A stretch of 41,506 nt of DNA, taken from Bacteroidales bacterium UBA1715 (GTDB taxonomy: Bacteria; Bacteroidota; Bacteroidia; Bacteroidales; UBA1715). The position numbers and the translations under genes are program-made. Below, piece after piece: positions 17,321-25,144 of this stretch (position 1 is its first letter; each line of letters opens with the position of its first letter). The notes under the pieces were generated by a model. The model was not told where the DNA came from. It worked only from the letters and a program-made list of their open reading frames with translations, and did no database searches. The stretch is from assembly GCA_002317135.1 (NCBI GenBank), contig DCIX01000017.1, positions 1-41,506 on the forward strand, given 5' to 3'.

Positions 17321-18316
17321 ATGCAGATTGCAGTTGCTATATTAAATTGGAATGGGAAATCGTGGTTGGAGAAATTTCTACCTAATGTGATAGAAAATTC
17401 TCCGGAAGCTGTTGTGTATATTATAGATAATGCCTCAACGGACGACAGTGTGTCGTTTGTGAAGACATCTTTTCCACAATGTCCAGTTATTGTGCTAGAC
17501 GAAAATTATGGCTTTGCCGAAGGCTATAATAAAGGCTTAGCTCAAATCAATGCTGATTATTATGTGTTATTGAACTCCGATGTACAAGTCGGGAAGAATT
17601 GGATTGCTCCAATTATAGGCAAGATGGAGCAAAATCCTATGCTTGCTGTTTGTGCACCTAAAATTAAGTCGTTCACCAATCCAGAAATGTTTGAATATGC
17701 TGGGGCTGCAGGAGGTTTTATAGATAAGTTTGGTTATCCTTTTTGCCACGGACGTTTGTTTGATGTCGTAGAAAAAGACGAAGGACAATATGATACTGAT
17801 TGCGATATTTTTTGGGCTTCGGGTGCTGCGTTGTTCGTAAAATCGTCAGTGTATCAGCAACTTGGTGGACTTGATAAGGATTTCTTTGCACACATGGAAG
17901 AGATTGATTTTTGTTGGCGTGTGAAGAATGCTGGCTATTCTATACAGTATGTACATGATTCGGAAGTGTTCCATGTTGGAGGTGGCTCATTGCCAAAAGA
18001 AAATCCATTTAAGACATTTTTGAATTTCCGTAATAACTTATATATGCTTCATAAAAATCTTCCAGATAATTGCTATAAGCAGATTATATTTAAACGAAGA
18101 TTATTGGATGCATTGTCGTTTGTGAATTTCTTGTTGCATGCAGATTGGAAAAATGCAAAAGAAATTCTGCACGCTCATAAGGAATATCGCTGTGCGATTC
18201 CGTTGTTAGAAGAAAAACGTAAAGTTATTGGTGAAAAGGTGCTTCACACACAAATCTATCCTCATTCTATTGTTTGGGATTGTTTTGTGAGAAGACGAAA
18301 ACGAATTCTTTTTTAG
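17321..18316 (+). CDS. Glycosyltransferase, GT2 family (soluble, rhamnosyltransferase-like)
   Basis: A 331-residue GT-A glycosyltransferase with VAILNWNGKSWL, IIDNASTDDSV and the nucleotide-sugar motif LLNSDVQV. FFAHMEEIDFCWRVKNAGY supplies the catalytic acid region. No membrane helix is evident, so it probably works at the inner face of the membrane on lipid-linked or protein acceptors. The sequence type (NWNG...NSD...EEIDFCWR) is common in rhamnosyl- and other dTDP-sugar transferases; the sugar is not predictable. Its neighbours (TPR protein, tRNA methyltransferase) give no pathway. Confidence 0.85.
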   Translation: MQIAVAILNWNGKSWLEKFLPNVIENSPEAVVYIIDNASTDDSVSFVKTSFPQCPVIVLDENYGFAEGYNKGLAQINADYYVLLNSDVQVGKNWIAPIIGKMEQNPMLAVCAPKIKSFTNPEMFEYAGAAGGFIDKFGYPFCHGRLFDVVEKDEGQYDTDCDIFWASGAALFVKSSVYQQLGGLDKDFFAHMEEIDFCWRVKNAGYSIQYVHDSEVFHVGGGSLPKENPFKTFLNFRNNLYMLHKNLPDNCYKQIIFKRRLLDALSFVNFLLHADWKNAKEILHAHKEYRCAIPLLEEKRKVIGEKVLHTQIYPHSIVWDCFVRRRKRILF

Positions 18317-18321
18317 TTGAT

Positions 18322-18993
18322 ATGTTGGAAGAAAAACGAGTTATACAGAAGACTTTAGATGGCTCTACTACATTGTATGTCTATGAGTTAGACGAACACT
18401 ATCATTCTACGAATGGCGCAATTCAAGAAGCGCAACATATTTATATAGAAAAGGCATACAATTTTTCTTCTGTGGAAGTCCCTGTTGTTTTTGAGGTTGG
18501 CTTTGGTACTGGTCTCAATACATTGATGACTGCTCTTGAAGCAGAAAAGACCAAACGAGTAACTCATTATGTGTCAATAGAAAAATATCCGTTGTCGGCA
18601 AACGAGATTACTCATTTAAATTTTACTTCGTTGTTTGGAAATCAGAGTGAACAGTTGTTTGCGAAGATTCATAGTTGCGAATGGAATAGGGAATGTCAAA
18701 TTTCCGAATATTTTTACTTGACAAAACTTCAGGCTGATTTAACGAACTTACCCGAAATTCCAATGGCGGACGTTATTTATTTTGATGCTTTTGCACCAAA
18801 CAAACAAGAATCAATGTGGTCGGAAGACATTTTTAAGCATTTGTTTGCACACATGAATGTAGGAGGAGTGATGACCACCTATTGTGCACAAGGAAAAGTT
18901 CGAAGAATGCTACAATCTGTAGGGTTTGAGGTGGAAAGAACCGATGGACCAATAGGTAAACGGGAAATGTTGCGTGCAACAAGAACACTATAA
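18322..18993 (+). CDS. mnmD: tRNA (mnm5s2U34)-methyltransferase MnmD
   Basis: A 223-residue protein of the MnmD/DUF752 family. The SAM-binding motif is EVGFGTGLN (58-66), and the DVIYFDAFAPNKQESMWSED segment is the family's hallmark. MnmD performs the last methylation of 5-aminomethyl-2-thiouridine at the tRNA wobble position. This is the stand-alone form, not the MnmC fusion with an FAD oxidase. ATG at 18322 follows the glycosyltransferase stop by five bases. The gene converges on the YrdC gene and overlaps it by six bases. Confidence 0.88.
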   Translation: MLEEKRVIQKTLDGSTTLYVYELDEHYHSTNGAIQEAQHIYIEKAYNFSSVEVPVVFEVGFGTGLNTLMTALEAEKTKRVTHYVSIEKYPLSANEITHLNFTSLFGNQSEQLFAKIHSCEWNRECQISEYFYLTKLQADLTNLPEIPMADVIYFDAFAPNKQESMWSEDIFKHLFAHMNVGGVMTTYCAQGKVRRMLQSVGFEVERTDGPIGKREMLRATRTL

Positions 18994-19608
18994 CTCTAAT
19001 TCGCCAGCTCCTTGGCGAACAATTTCAATATCATCGTTAGAGCAGTCAACAATAGTAGAAGGTACATTTTTCCCCATTCCACCGTCAATTACTGCATCGA
19101 CAAGTTTGTCGTATTCATCTTTAATTAGTTCAGGGTCAGTGTGATATTCTAGAATTTCATCGTTGCTTTTAACCGAAGTTGTTAGGATTGGATTCCCTAG
19201 TTCTTTTACAATAGCTCTACAAATATTGTTGTCTGGAATACGAATACCAACAGTTTTTTTCTTGCTTTTAAATAATTTGGGAACATTGGAGTTCGCATTC
19301 AATATAAATGTAAAAGCACCAGGAAGGTTGTGTTTCATCACTTTAAATACGTGATTGCTGGTTACTTTTGTGTATTCGGACAAATTGCTTAAGTCATAAC
19401 AGATGAAAGAAAAATTCGCTTTCTCTAGTTTTATACCTTTAATTCTTGCGATTCGCTCAACAGCTTTTTGATTTGTAATGTCGCAACCAAAACCATATAC
19501 AGTGTCGGTTGGGTAAATAATAACACCGCCGTTACGAAGAATCTCTACAATTTGTTTGATGGTTCGCTCGTTTGGATTTTCGTTATATAGTTTGAAATAT
19601 TCGGCCAT
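18988..19608 (-). CDS. L-threonylcarbamoyladenylate synthase (YrdC/Sua5 family)
   Basis: A 206-residue YrdC-domain protein that makes threonylcarbamoyl-AMP for the t6A37 modification of ANN-decoding tRNAs. The key motif is IYPTDTVYGFGCD, followed by RIARIKGIK and LPGAFTFIL, then VGIRIPDN. Only the YrdC domain is present, without the Sua5 C-terminal extension. ATG at 19608 is preferred because the longer frame from 19647 would run into the SRP RNA. The gene sits directly downstream of that RNA on the same strand. Confidence 0.9.
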   Translation of the reverse strand: MAEYFKLYNENPNERTIKQIVEILRNGGVIIYPTDTVYGFGCDITNQKAVERIARIKGIKLEKANFSFICYDLSNLSEYTKVTSNHVFKVMKHNLPGAFTFILNANSNVPKLFKSKKKTVGIRIPDNNICRAIVKELGNPILTTSVKSNDEILEYHTDPELIKDEYDKLVDAVIDGGMGKNVPSTIVDCSNDDIEIVRQGAGELEL

Positions 19609-19617
19609 ATAGAGAAA

Positions 19618-19723
19618 TAAAAAAGGAGTAAGCGACTTGTATCGCACCGCTACAACCGCCTACCCTTGCTTCCTTCCGGATCTGGGGGGGTTCAGCAGGA
19701 GCTGGTCGTACAAGACTTACCCC
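19618..19723 (-). ncRNA. ffs: Signal recognition particle RNA (small bacterial type)
   Basis: On the minus strand the conserved SRP domain IV apex reads GATCCGGAAGGAAGCAAGGG, with the GGAAG loop and the flanking A-rich asymmetric internal loop that bind Ffh. The ends pair: GGGGTAAG at the 5' side with CTTACTCC at the 3' side, then TTGTACG with the facing CGATACAAG. A T-run after the stem (19618-19624) serves as terminator. The RNA is about 100 nt, the short 4.5S form without an Alu domain. A TAnnTTTG element lies directly upstream. Confidence 0.9.
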
Positions 19724-19727
19724 AGTG

Positions 19728-19735
19728 CAAAAGTA
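19728..19735 (-). promoter_or_regulatory. -7 element for the SRP RNA
   Basis: TACTTTTG on the minus strand ends five bases before the predicted 5' end of the SRP RNA, the expected distance. No clear -33 TTTG was found. Confidence 0.65.
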
Positions 19736-19914
19736 GTATATTTTTTGAGAAAAAGAAGAGGAAAGGATTTTTTGTTATGTATGCACGATTATTTTCTGCT
19801 TTTTGCCTTTACAAATTTTCAAAAATGAGTACAATAGTATAAATGTTCATATTTGCTTATTAATTCTTCTAAAAATTAACAAAATTCACTCTCGGTTCGT
19901 TCGTAATAAAATAC

Positions 19915-19922
19915 TATCTTTG
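19915..19922 (+). promoter_or_regulatory. -7 element for recA
   Basis: TATCTTTG matches TAnnTTTG and is 23 bases before the recA ATG. The -33 position has no exact TTTG. No obvious LexA-type palindrome is visible in the leader. Confidence 0.6.
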
Positions 19923-19945
19923 CAAAAAATAAAAAGTACATAATC

Positions 19946-20962
19946 ATGGCAGAAGCTCAAGATCTAAAAGCTTTAAAAGCAGAAAAACAGAAAGCGTTAC
20001 AGTTAACGCTTGACAAAATTGACAAGTCGTATGGTAAAGGTGCCATTATGAAACTTGGTGATCATGTGGTTGAAAATTTACCTTGTATTCCTTCTGGTTC
20101 TATCGGATTGGATATGGCATTGGGAATAGGTGGATATCCTCGTGGTCGTGTTATTGAAATTTACGGTCCAGAATCTTCTGGTAAAACAACGTTGGCTATC
20201 CATGCCATTGCTGAAGCACAGAAAAAAGGTGGCTTAGCTGCATTTATCGATGCAGAACACGCGTTTGACCGTTTCTATGCTGAAAATTTGGGCGTAGATG
20301 TTGATAATCTATATATTTCTCAGCCTGATAATGGGGAACAGGCTTTAGAAATTGCAGATCAACTAATTCGTTCTGGCGCAATCGATATCATTGTAATTGA
20401 CTCTGTTGCTGCTCTTACGCCAAAGGCAGAAATCGAAGGTGATATGGGTGATTCTAAAATGGGTCTTCATGCACGTTTGATGTCTCAAGCATTGCGTAAG
20501 TTAACGAGTGTAATTGATAAGACAAGCACAACGGTTATTTTCATCAACCAACTACGTGATAAATTGGGCGTTATGTTTGGAAATCCAGAAACAACAACTG
20601 GTGGTAATGCTCTAAAATACTATGCATCAGTGCGTTTGGATGTTCGCCGCGTTGGACAACTTAAAGACGGTGATAGTATTATTGGTAACAGAACTCGCGT
20701 AAAAGTTGTGAAAAATAAAGTTGCGCCTCCATTCCGTAGCACAGAATTCGACATTATGTTTGGCGAAGGTGTTTCTATTATCGGTGAAATTATCGATATG
20801 GGTGTGGAATTGAATGTTATCAAGAAAAGTGGTTCTTGGTTTAGCTACGGCGAAACAAAACTAGCTCAAGGTCGCGATGCTGTAAAAACACTATTGTCGG
20901 ATAACGAAGAACTTCGTAACGAAATCGAAGCGAAAATTAGGGAAGCGTTAGCGAACGCATAA
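19946..20962 (+). CDS. recA: RecA recombinase
   Basis: The 338-residue RecA is the central strand-exchange protein of homologous recombination. Walker A is GPESSGKTT (74-82). The Walker B region is IDIIVIDSVAAL and the L2 region is FINQLRDKLGVMFGNPETTTGGNALKYYASVRLDVRR. The N-terminal polymerisation helix and KGAIMKLGD are intact. The acidic C-terminal tail is short. The gene is monocistronic by layout, with its own promoter and a 97-base gap before the helicase gene. Confidence 0.98.
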   Translation: MAEAQDLKALKAEKQKALQLTLDKIDKSYGKGAIMKLGDHVVENLPCIPSGSIGLDMALGIGGYPRGRVIEIYGPESSGKTTLAIHAIAEAQKKGGLAAFIDAEHAFDRFYAENLGVDVDNLYISQPDNGEQALEIADQLIRSGAIDIIVIDSVAALTPKAEIEGDMGDSKMGLHARLMSQALRKLTSVIDKTSTTVIFINQLRDKLGVMFGNPETTTGGNALKYYASVRLDVRRVGQLKDGDSIIGNRTRVKVVKNKVAPPFRSTEFDIMFGEGVSIIGEIIDMGVELNVIKKSGSWFSYGETKLAQGRDAVKTLLSDNEELRNEIEAKIREALANA

Positions 20963-21059
20963 AATATTTTTTTGAAAGGCGTTACATCTTGCTGACTCGT
21001 ATTCGCTGATTTGTGTAATTCCTTTCCGTAATGAACAGGCGGTTCTGTTCGATAAAATA

Positions 21060-22952
21060 ATGTATATGGGATTATACGATGAAGCAGGCTTGCTATCGAA
21101 TGAGGTATTGCAAGCTATTAAAGAAATGGGCTTTGAAAAACCAACAGATATTCAAAGTCAAGCTATTCCTTTCTTGTTACAAGAAAGTCGTGATTTAATT
21201 GGGTTGGCTCAAACAGGTACTGGTAAAACTGCCGCTTTTGGTCTTCCTATTATTTCGCAAGTAGATTACGAGAAATCATTGCCACAGGCATTGGTGATTT
21301 GTCCGACTCGTGAGTTATGTCTTCAAATAGAACGTGACTTGACAAATTTCGGTAAATATCTTCCTTTGCAAACAGTTGCGGTGTATGGTGGTGCGGATAT
21401 TGTTCGCCAAATCAAGAAAATTCAGGCTGGTGTACATATTGTTGTCGCTACTCCTGGTCGTTTGGTCGATATTATCAAGAGAAAGAAAGTTGACTTGTCG
21501 CAAGTTCGCAATCTTGTTCTTGATGAAGCTGACGAAATGCTTGATATGGGATTTCAAGAAGATTTGGATACAATTCTTGAACAAACTCCACAAGAAAAAC
21601 GTACATTGTTGTTCTCTGCAACAATGCCAACAGAAGTTCGCAGAATTGCATCGAACTATATGAACGATCCGTTCGAAATAACGATAGGTACAAAGAATTC
21701 CGGTGCCGTTACGGTTTCTCATCAAGCATATATTGTTAGCTCAAAGAATAGATATATGGCATTGAAACGAATTGCCGATTTCTATCCTGATATATATGGA
21801 ATCGTGTTCTGTCGCACTCGCGAGGAAACGAAGGAAGTTGCCGACAATTTGATGAGTGATGGCTATAATGCCGATGCACTTCATGGTGACTTGTCGCAAG
21901 CGCAACGCGACTATGTGATGAAAAAATTCCGTAACAAGAATTTGAACATGTTGGTTGCAACCGATGTTGCTGCACGTGGTCTTGATGTACACGATTTGAC
22001 TCATGTTATAAACTATTCTATTCCAGACGATTTAGAAACATATACCCACCGAAGTGGTCGTACCGGTCGTGCGGGAAAAGAAGGTATTTCTATTTTGATT
22101 GCCAATTTGCGCGAAAAGAGTAAGTTGAAACGAATAGAACAAATCATCAAGAAAAAAATTGAAGTTAAGAAAGTTCCTGGTGGACAAGAAATTTGTGCAG
22201 TACAATTAAAAGAATTGATTCGCAAAGTGTTGGCAACTGACGTGAACGAAGAAAAAATGAGCGAATTGCTTCAACCTATTCTTCATCAATTTGAAGGAAT
22301 GTCTTCAGAAGAAATCTTGAAACGCTTTGTTTCGTATGAGGTTAATCGTATGTTGGAATACTACGATAATGCCGCAGATATTAACCTTGATGTCGAAAAA
22401 GAAACAGAACGTAAACGCGATTTGGAAGAACGCAATCGTAGCAGAAACGAACGTCGTCGTGATAGAGATCGTGATGGTGGACGCCGGGGCGATAGAGAGG
22501 AACGTCCACGTAGAGAACGTCGAGATAGAAAAGGCGGTCGTGAATCAGGTGGTAATTACACTCGATTTTTTATGAATATTGGTAAGAAAGAATCGTTGGA
22601 TCAATCGAAGTTGTTGAAGTTGTTGAATGAACACGCTAACGATAGAGATATTCGTTATGGTGCAATCGACATTATGCGTTCGTTCTCGTTCTTCGAAGTT
22701 GAATCTCAATACACCAATAAGATTTTGACTAGTTTGGCAAATGCGAAATACGAAGGTATGCCAGTTTCTGTTCAAGTTGCCGAAGCACCAAAACCAAAAG
22801 CAGAAGAGATACCTTCACGCAAACGTGATGATTTTGGTGGTTCACGCCGTGATTCGCGCCGTAAAAAAGAATTTGGTGGAGATCGTCGCGATGGAAAGAA
22901 ACGATTCGATAGAGATAGAGGAAACAAAAAAGGCCGCAGACGCGATTTTTAG
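21060..22952 (+). CDS. DEAD-box ATP-dependent RNA helicase with DbpA-type RNA-binding domain
   Basis: A 630-residue DEAD-box helicase. The Q motif precedes AQTGTGKT (50-57); PTREL, TPGR, LDEADEML and SAT follow, then HRSGRTGRAG of the second RecA domain. A very basic Arg/Asp/Glu linker (residues about 460-505) leads to a DbpA/CsdA-type RNA-binding domain (RFFMNIGKKESLD to VSVQVAEAPK) and an RGG-like basic tail. The domain order is that of CsdA/DeaD proteins, which remodel rRNA and mRNA, often during cold stress. ATG at 21060 and 21066 are both possible. A small hairpin (GAACAG/CTGTTC, 21033-21050) lies just before the start. Confidence 0.92.
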   Translation: MYMGLYDEAGLLSNEVLQAIKEMGFEKPTDIQSQAIPFLLQESRDLIGLAQTGTGKTAAFGLPIISQVDYEKSLPQALVICPTRELCLQIERDLTNFGKYLPLQTVAVYGGADIVRQIKKIQAGVHIVVATPGRLVDIIKRKKVDLSQVRNLVLDEADEMLDMGFQEDLDTILEQTPQEKRTLLFSATMPTEVRRIASNYMNDPFEITIGTKNSGAVTVSHQAYIVSSKNRYMALKRIADFYPDIYGIVFCRTREETKEVADNLMSDGYNADALHGDLSQAQRDYVMKKFRNKNLNMLVATDVAARGLDVHDLTHVINYSIPDDLETYTHRSGRTGRAGKEGISILIANLREKSKLKRIEQIIKKKIEVKKVPGGQEICAVQLKELIRKVLATDVNEEKMSELLQPILHQFEGMSSEEILKRFVSYEVNRMLEYYDNAADINLDVEKETERKRDLEERNRSRNERRRDRDRDGGRRGDREERPRRERRDRKGGRESGGNYTRFFMNIGKKESLDQSKLLKLLNEHANDRDIRYGAIDIMRSFSFFEVESQYTNKILTSLANAKYEGMPVSVQVAEAPKPKAEEIPSRKRDDFGGSRRDSRRKKEFGGDRRDGKKRFDRDRGNKKGRRRDF

Positions 22953-22957
22953 TTTTT

Positions 22958-22965
22958 TATATTTG
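22958..22965 (+). promoter_or_regulatory. Candidate -7 element overlapping the start of the next gene
   Basis: TATATTTG fits TAnnTTTG but ends only four bases before the ATG at 22970, which would leave almost no leader. Either the transcript is nearly leaderless, or translation starts at an internal ATG (23036), or the match is chance in an AT-rich gap. Confidence 0.35.
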
Positions 22966-22969
22966 TATT

Positions 22970-23698
22970 ATGAAACAGGATTTATCACAAATAGACTTAC
23001 AAGAATTTTCATCTGCAATAGAAAATGCTCTGAAAATGACTTCCATTGAAACTAAAATAGTATTGCTGGAGGGGTTGATTTCTCGTTTTAGGGAAAATAT
23101 TATGGATATAAACACTTCTAAGATCTATAATGATGGTAGTCTAATTTTCTGCAATACTTGGATTGTTACAAAGCCTGTGTTTTTTTATCAAGACTATAGT
23201 TTGTTGACGGATGAACTCATTAAGGTGAATTATAAGGTCGAAGTAGAGAGAAAAGGTGTGTTTGAATATACTCCGATTTTTCTGTTTCGCGAAGAAAAAG
23301 AACTTAAGCGAGAATATTTGTTGTTTGCTGCGGTAACAAATGAATTGATTCGTCTTCGTAAACAAAAAAAAGGAAAGTGGAAGGGAAAGGTACATGTACC
23401 TATGGAGGATTCAAGTCCCTTGATTCTAAATCAGGAACAAGAGGATAAGGTAATTGAGTTGTATAAGAAATATTGGGAGTTTGGTATTAATGGCGTAACA
23501 AGGTACCAATATGTGACAATGGTTTGCAATTTTAATTTGTCTTCTTTAAATGTAAGTAAGCAAAAAAAGAAACTGTATAGTCTTGTAAGAGAGTTGTGTG
23601 AAGTTTTGGGCGATTCTTGGGGAGAAAAAACAGCTTTCAATACGACAAATGGTGAAAAGGATTTAAAGTCAATAAAGAAAAACTACTACAATTTTTAG
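22970..23698 (+). CDS. Unrecognised protein, 242 residues
   Basis: A 242-residue soluble protein that I do not recognise. Residues 1-60 are helical and acidic-hydrophobic. The middle part (65-150) is mixed and ends in a basic patch (RLRKQKKGKWKGKVHVPM). The C-terminal third (160-242) is helical (EDKVIELYKKYWEFGINGV, then KQKKKLYSLVRELCEVLGDSW). There is no signal peptide, membrane helix or known catalytic motif. It lies alone between the helicase gene and a lipoprotein gene and has its own -7 element. Its AT-rich, lysine-heavy composition is somewhat unlike the housekeeping neighbours. Confidence 0.7.
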   Translation: MKQDLSQIDLQEFSSAIENALKMTSIETKIVLLEGLISRFRENIMDINTSKIYNDGSLIFCNTWIVTKPVFFYQDYSLLTDELIKVNYKVEVERKGVFEYTPIFLFREEKELKREYLLFAAVTNELIRLRKQKKGKWKGKVHVPMEDSSPLILNQEQEDKVIELYKKYWEFGINGVTRYQYVTMVCNFNLSSLNVSKQKKKLYSLVRELCEVLGDSWGEKTAFNTTNGEKDLKSIKKNYYNF

Positions 23699-23890
23699 TT
23701 GCGTTGTAGGATTTCTCGATTGACTCACGGTTTTCCACAGATTTTTATAGATAATTTCACCCCATTTCTTTATTGATAGGGGATTCGTACTCTAAAATTT
23801 CTCAAAATTCACATTTTCCCACATTTGTTTTTAGGGATAATTGCGTATGTCTTTTAGAAAAGAAGTATAACAATTAACTAAAAATGAATT

Positions 23891-24556
23891 ATGAAAAAAG
23901 TATTGATTTTTGTATTGTCAATGACTGTGATGACATCTTGCTACACAACATGGACAACGATTGGAAACTATGAACAATTGGAAAAACAAGGATTAAAATC
24001 CTATCAGTATGACCAAAAGAAACAATTTTATTTATTTGAAGTGTTGCCTTTGGGACACAGTCATGCGAAAACACCAAATGAACCTTGCGAAGTAATAAGT
24101 AAATTCAAATTTATAGACTTTGTTATTCCTACAATTACTTGTGGTGTTTTAGGTAGTCGTACCGTAATAGTCAATGCTTTGGAAGGTGGTTCTAATTATA
24201 GTTTAGAAGAACCTGTGGTCGTAACAAAAGAAGAAAAGGTGGCAAAACCATCAAAAAGTAAAATAACCTCAAAAGAATCTGCATCTGCTGTGGAAGTAGA
24301 GCAAGAAGAAGTCGCTTCGCCTATGAAAAAACAAGAAGAAAAAATAACACAAATTACACCGTCAACATCTTCTATGGTTACAATGACACAAAATTTGAAA
24401 ATAGGAGACAGGGTTGTGTATAAATTGAAGGGACAGTGGTGGTATTACGCAACAATTACAGTAATCTCTGGTGATACTGTTACGTTGGAACTGCAAAATG
24501 GGGTTGTTACGGAGAGAACAGTTAGCGATGTTATGAAGGTTGAATATTTGAGATAA
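23891..24556 (+). CDS. Lipoprotein with a C-terminal SH3/Tudor-like barrel
   Basis: A 221-residue lipoprotein with signal MKKVLIFVLSMTVMTSC; Cys17 sits in a lipobox-like MTSC. Residues about 18-100 form a compact domain of unknown type. A Lys/Glu/Ser-rich linker (about 110-155) follows. The last 55 residues (KIGDRVVYKLKGQWWYYATI to the end) look like a small beta-barrel of the SH3/Tudor type, with a conserved GDRVVY opening and a WWYYATI strand. The function is unknown. Such barrels bind peptides, glycans or RNA, so no role can be assigned. Confidence 0.72.
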   Translation: MKKVLIFVLSMTVMTSCYTTWTTIGNYEQLEKQGLKSYQYDQKKQFYLFEVLPLGHSHAKTPNEPCEVISKFKFIDFVIPTITCGVLGSRTVIVNALEGGSNYSLEEPVVVTKEEKVAKPSKSKITSKESASAVEVEQEEVASPMKKQEEKITQITPSTSSMVTMTQNLKIGDRVVYKLKGQWWYYATITVISGDTVTLELQNGVVTERTVSDVMKVEYLR

Positions 24557-24954
24557 CTCGTTGTGCATTATTATTGGAAACAAGATTTTTAGTTGTTGAT
24601 TCGATGGTTCGAGTGTAATTTGCTGGTGTAATATTGAATTTTTCTGTACGGGACTTCAAGAGTGATGTTGCTACTTGAGAAAACTTTTATCTGTACCAGC
24701 TTCGTTACATACTGGAGAAACATCAAATACGATAATGGTAGATAGGTTTTCTATTTGAATAGTTCGCTTGGGGTTATGGATAAAAATTCTTCAGGTTTCA
24801 TTCCGCCTTCACCAACAATAAATGCCAGCAGTGTGGAAAAGCGTTCTTTAAATCGTTTCGGAATTGTTTTCTCTTATACATAATTTATAAAACACAAATA
24901 AAATTCAGACTATATTGCCTAATAAACCAGATTTTCTTATTTGTGGTAGTGTCT
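24557..24954. other. Gene-poor region with coding traces
   Basis: Roughly 400 bases with no intact gene on either strand. Minus-strand translation gives two stretches in different frames that look protein-like (24751-24873 and about 24677-24765), suggesting an eroded gene. No RNA gene or repeat was found here. Confidence 0.5.
24677..24873 (-). pseudogene. Possible remnant of a minus-strand gene
   Basis: The minus-strand frame at 24751-24873 encodes KTIPKRFKERFSTLLAFIVG and ends EEFLSITPSELFK-stop, with no start codon upstream in frame. A second frame overlapping its end reads NLSTIIVFDVSPVCNEAGTD followed by KSFLK-stop. Both have amino-acid patterns of real proteins, which suggests a frameshifted, truncated gene. 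I do not recognise the family and chance cannot be excluded. Confidence 0.3.
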
Positions 24955-24990
24955 AAAAACAAAAAAGCCTCAACATTTCTGTTGAGGCTT
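24955..24990 (-). terminator. tRNA-Asn terminator
   Basis: An 11-base-pair stem (24965-24975 with 24980-24990, loop of four) lies directly after the tRNA 3' end. On the minus strand it is followed by a T-run (24961-24966) and more T-rich sequence. Confidence 0.85.
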
Positions 24991-24992
24991 TG

Positions 24993-25066
24993 CTCCCAAA
25001 ACTGGACTTGAACCAGTGACCCTCTGATTAACAGTCAGATGCTCTAACCAACTGAGCTATTTGGGA
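24993..25066 (-). tRNA. tRNA-Asn (anticodon GTT)
   Basis: A 74-nt cloverleaf on the minus strand. The acceptor stem is TCCCAAA with TTTGGGA and the D arm is AGCTCAGTTGGTTAGAGC. The anticodon stem-loop is CTGACTGTTAATCAG with GTT, and the T arm is ACTGGTTCAAGTCCAGT. The discriminator base is G and the full CCA is not encoded. A TAnnTTTG promoter element lies 26 bases upstream and a terminator is directly downstream. Confidence 0.96.
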
Positions 25067-25092
25067 ATTAGTTTTGCTCCTAAAAAGCAGTG

Positions 25093-25100
25093 CAAATATA
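25093..25100 (-). promoter_or_regulatory. -7 element for tRNA-Asn
   Basis: TATATTTG on the minus strand lies 26 bases before the mature 5' end of tRNA-Asn. It is back to back with the plus-strand element at 25123-25130 serving the PfkB gene. Confidence 0.6.
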
Positions 25101-25122
25101 CGAGGATTTTTGAATAAAAAAA

Positions 25123-25130
25123 TATATTTG
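25123..25130 (+). promoter_or_regulatory. -7 element for the PfkB kinase gene
   Basis: TATATTTG matches TAnnTTTG and is 14 bases before the ATG, giving a very short leader. The -33 box is not recognisable. Confidence 0.55.
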
Positions 25131-25144
25131 CAAAAAAAATTACA

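Noticed and set aside
19637..19828. Plus-strand frame through the SRP RNA region
   Set aside because: The RNA's base-paired ends, conserved apex and T-run explain the sequence. The frame has no promoter or homology-like pattern.
21033..21050. GAACAG/CTGTTC hairpin before the helicase as a riboswitch or LexA box
   Set aside because: The stem is only six base pairs with no conserved surrounding structure, and it does not match a known operator that I can name.
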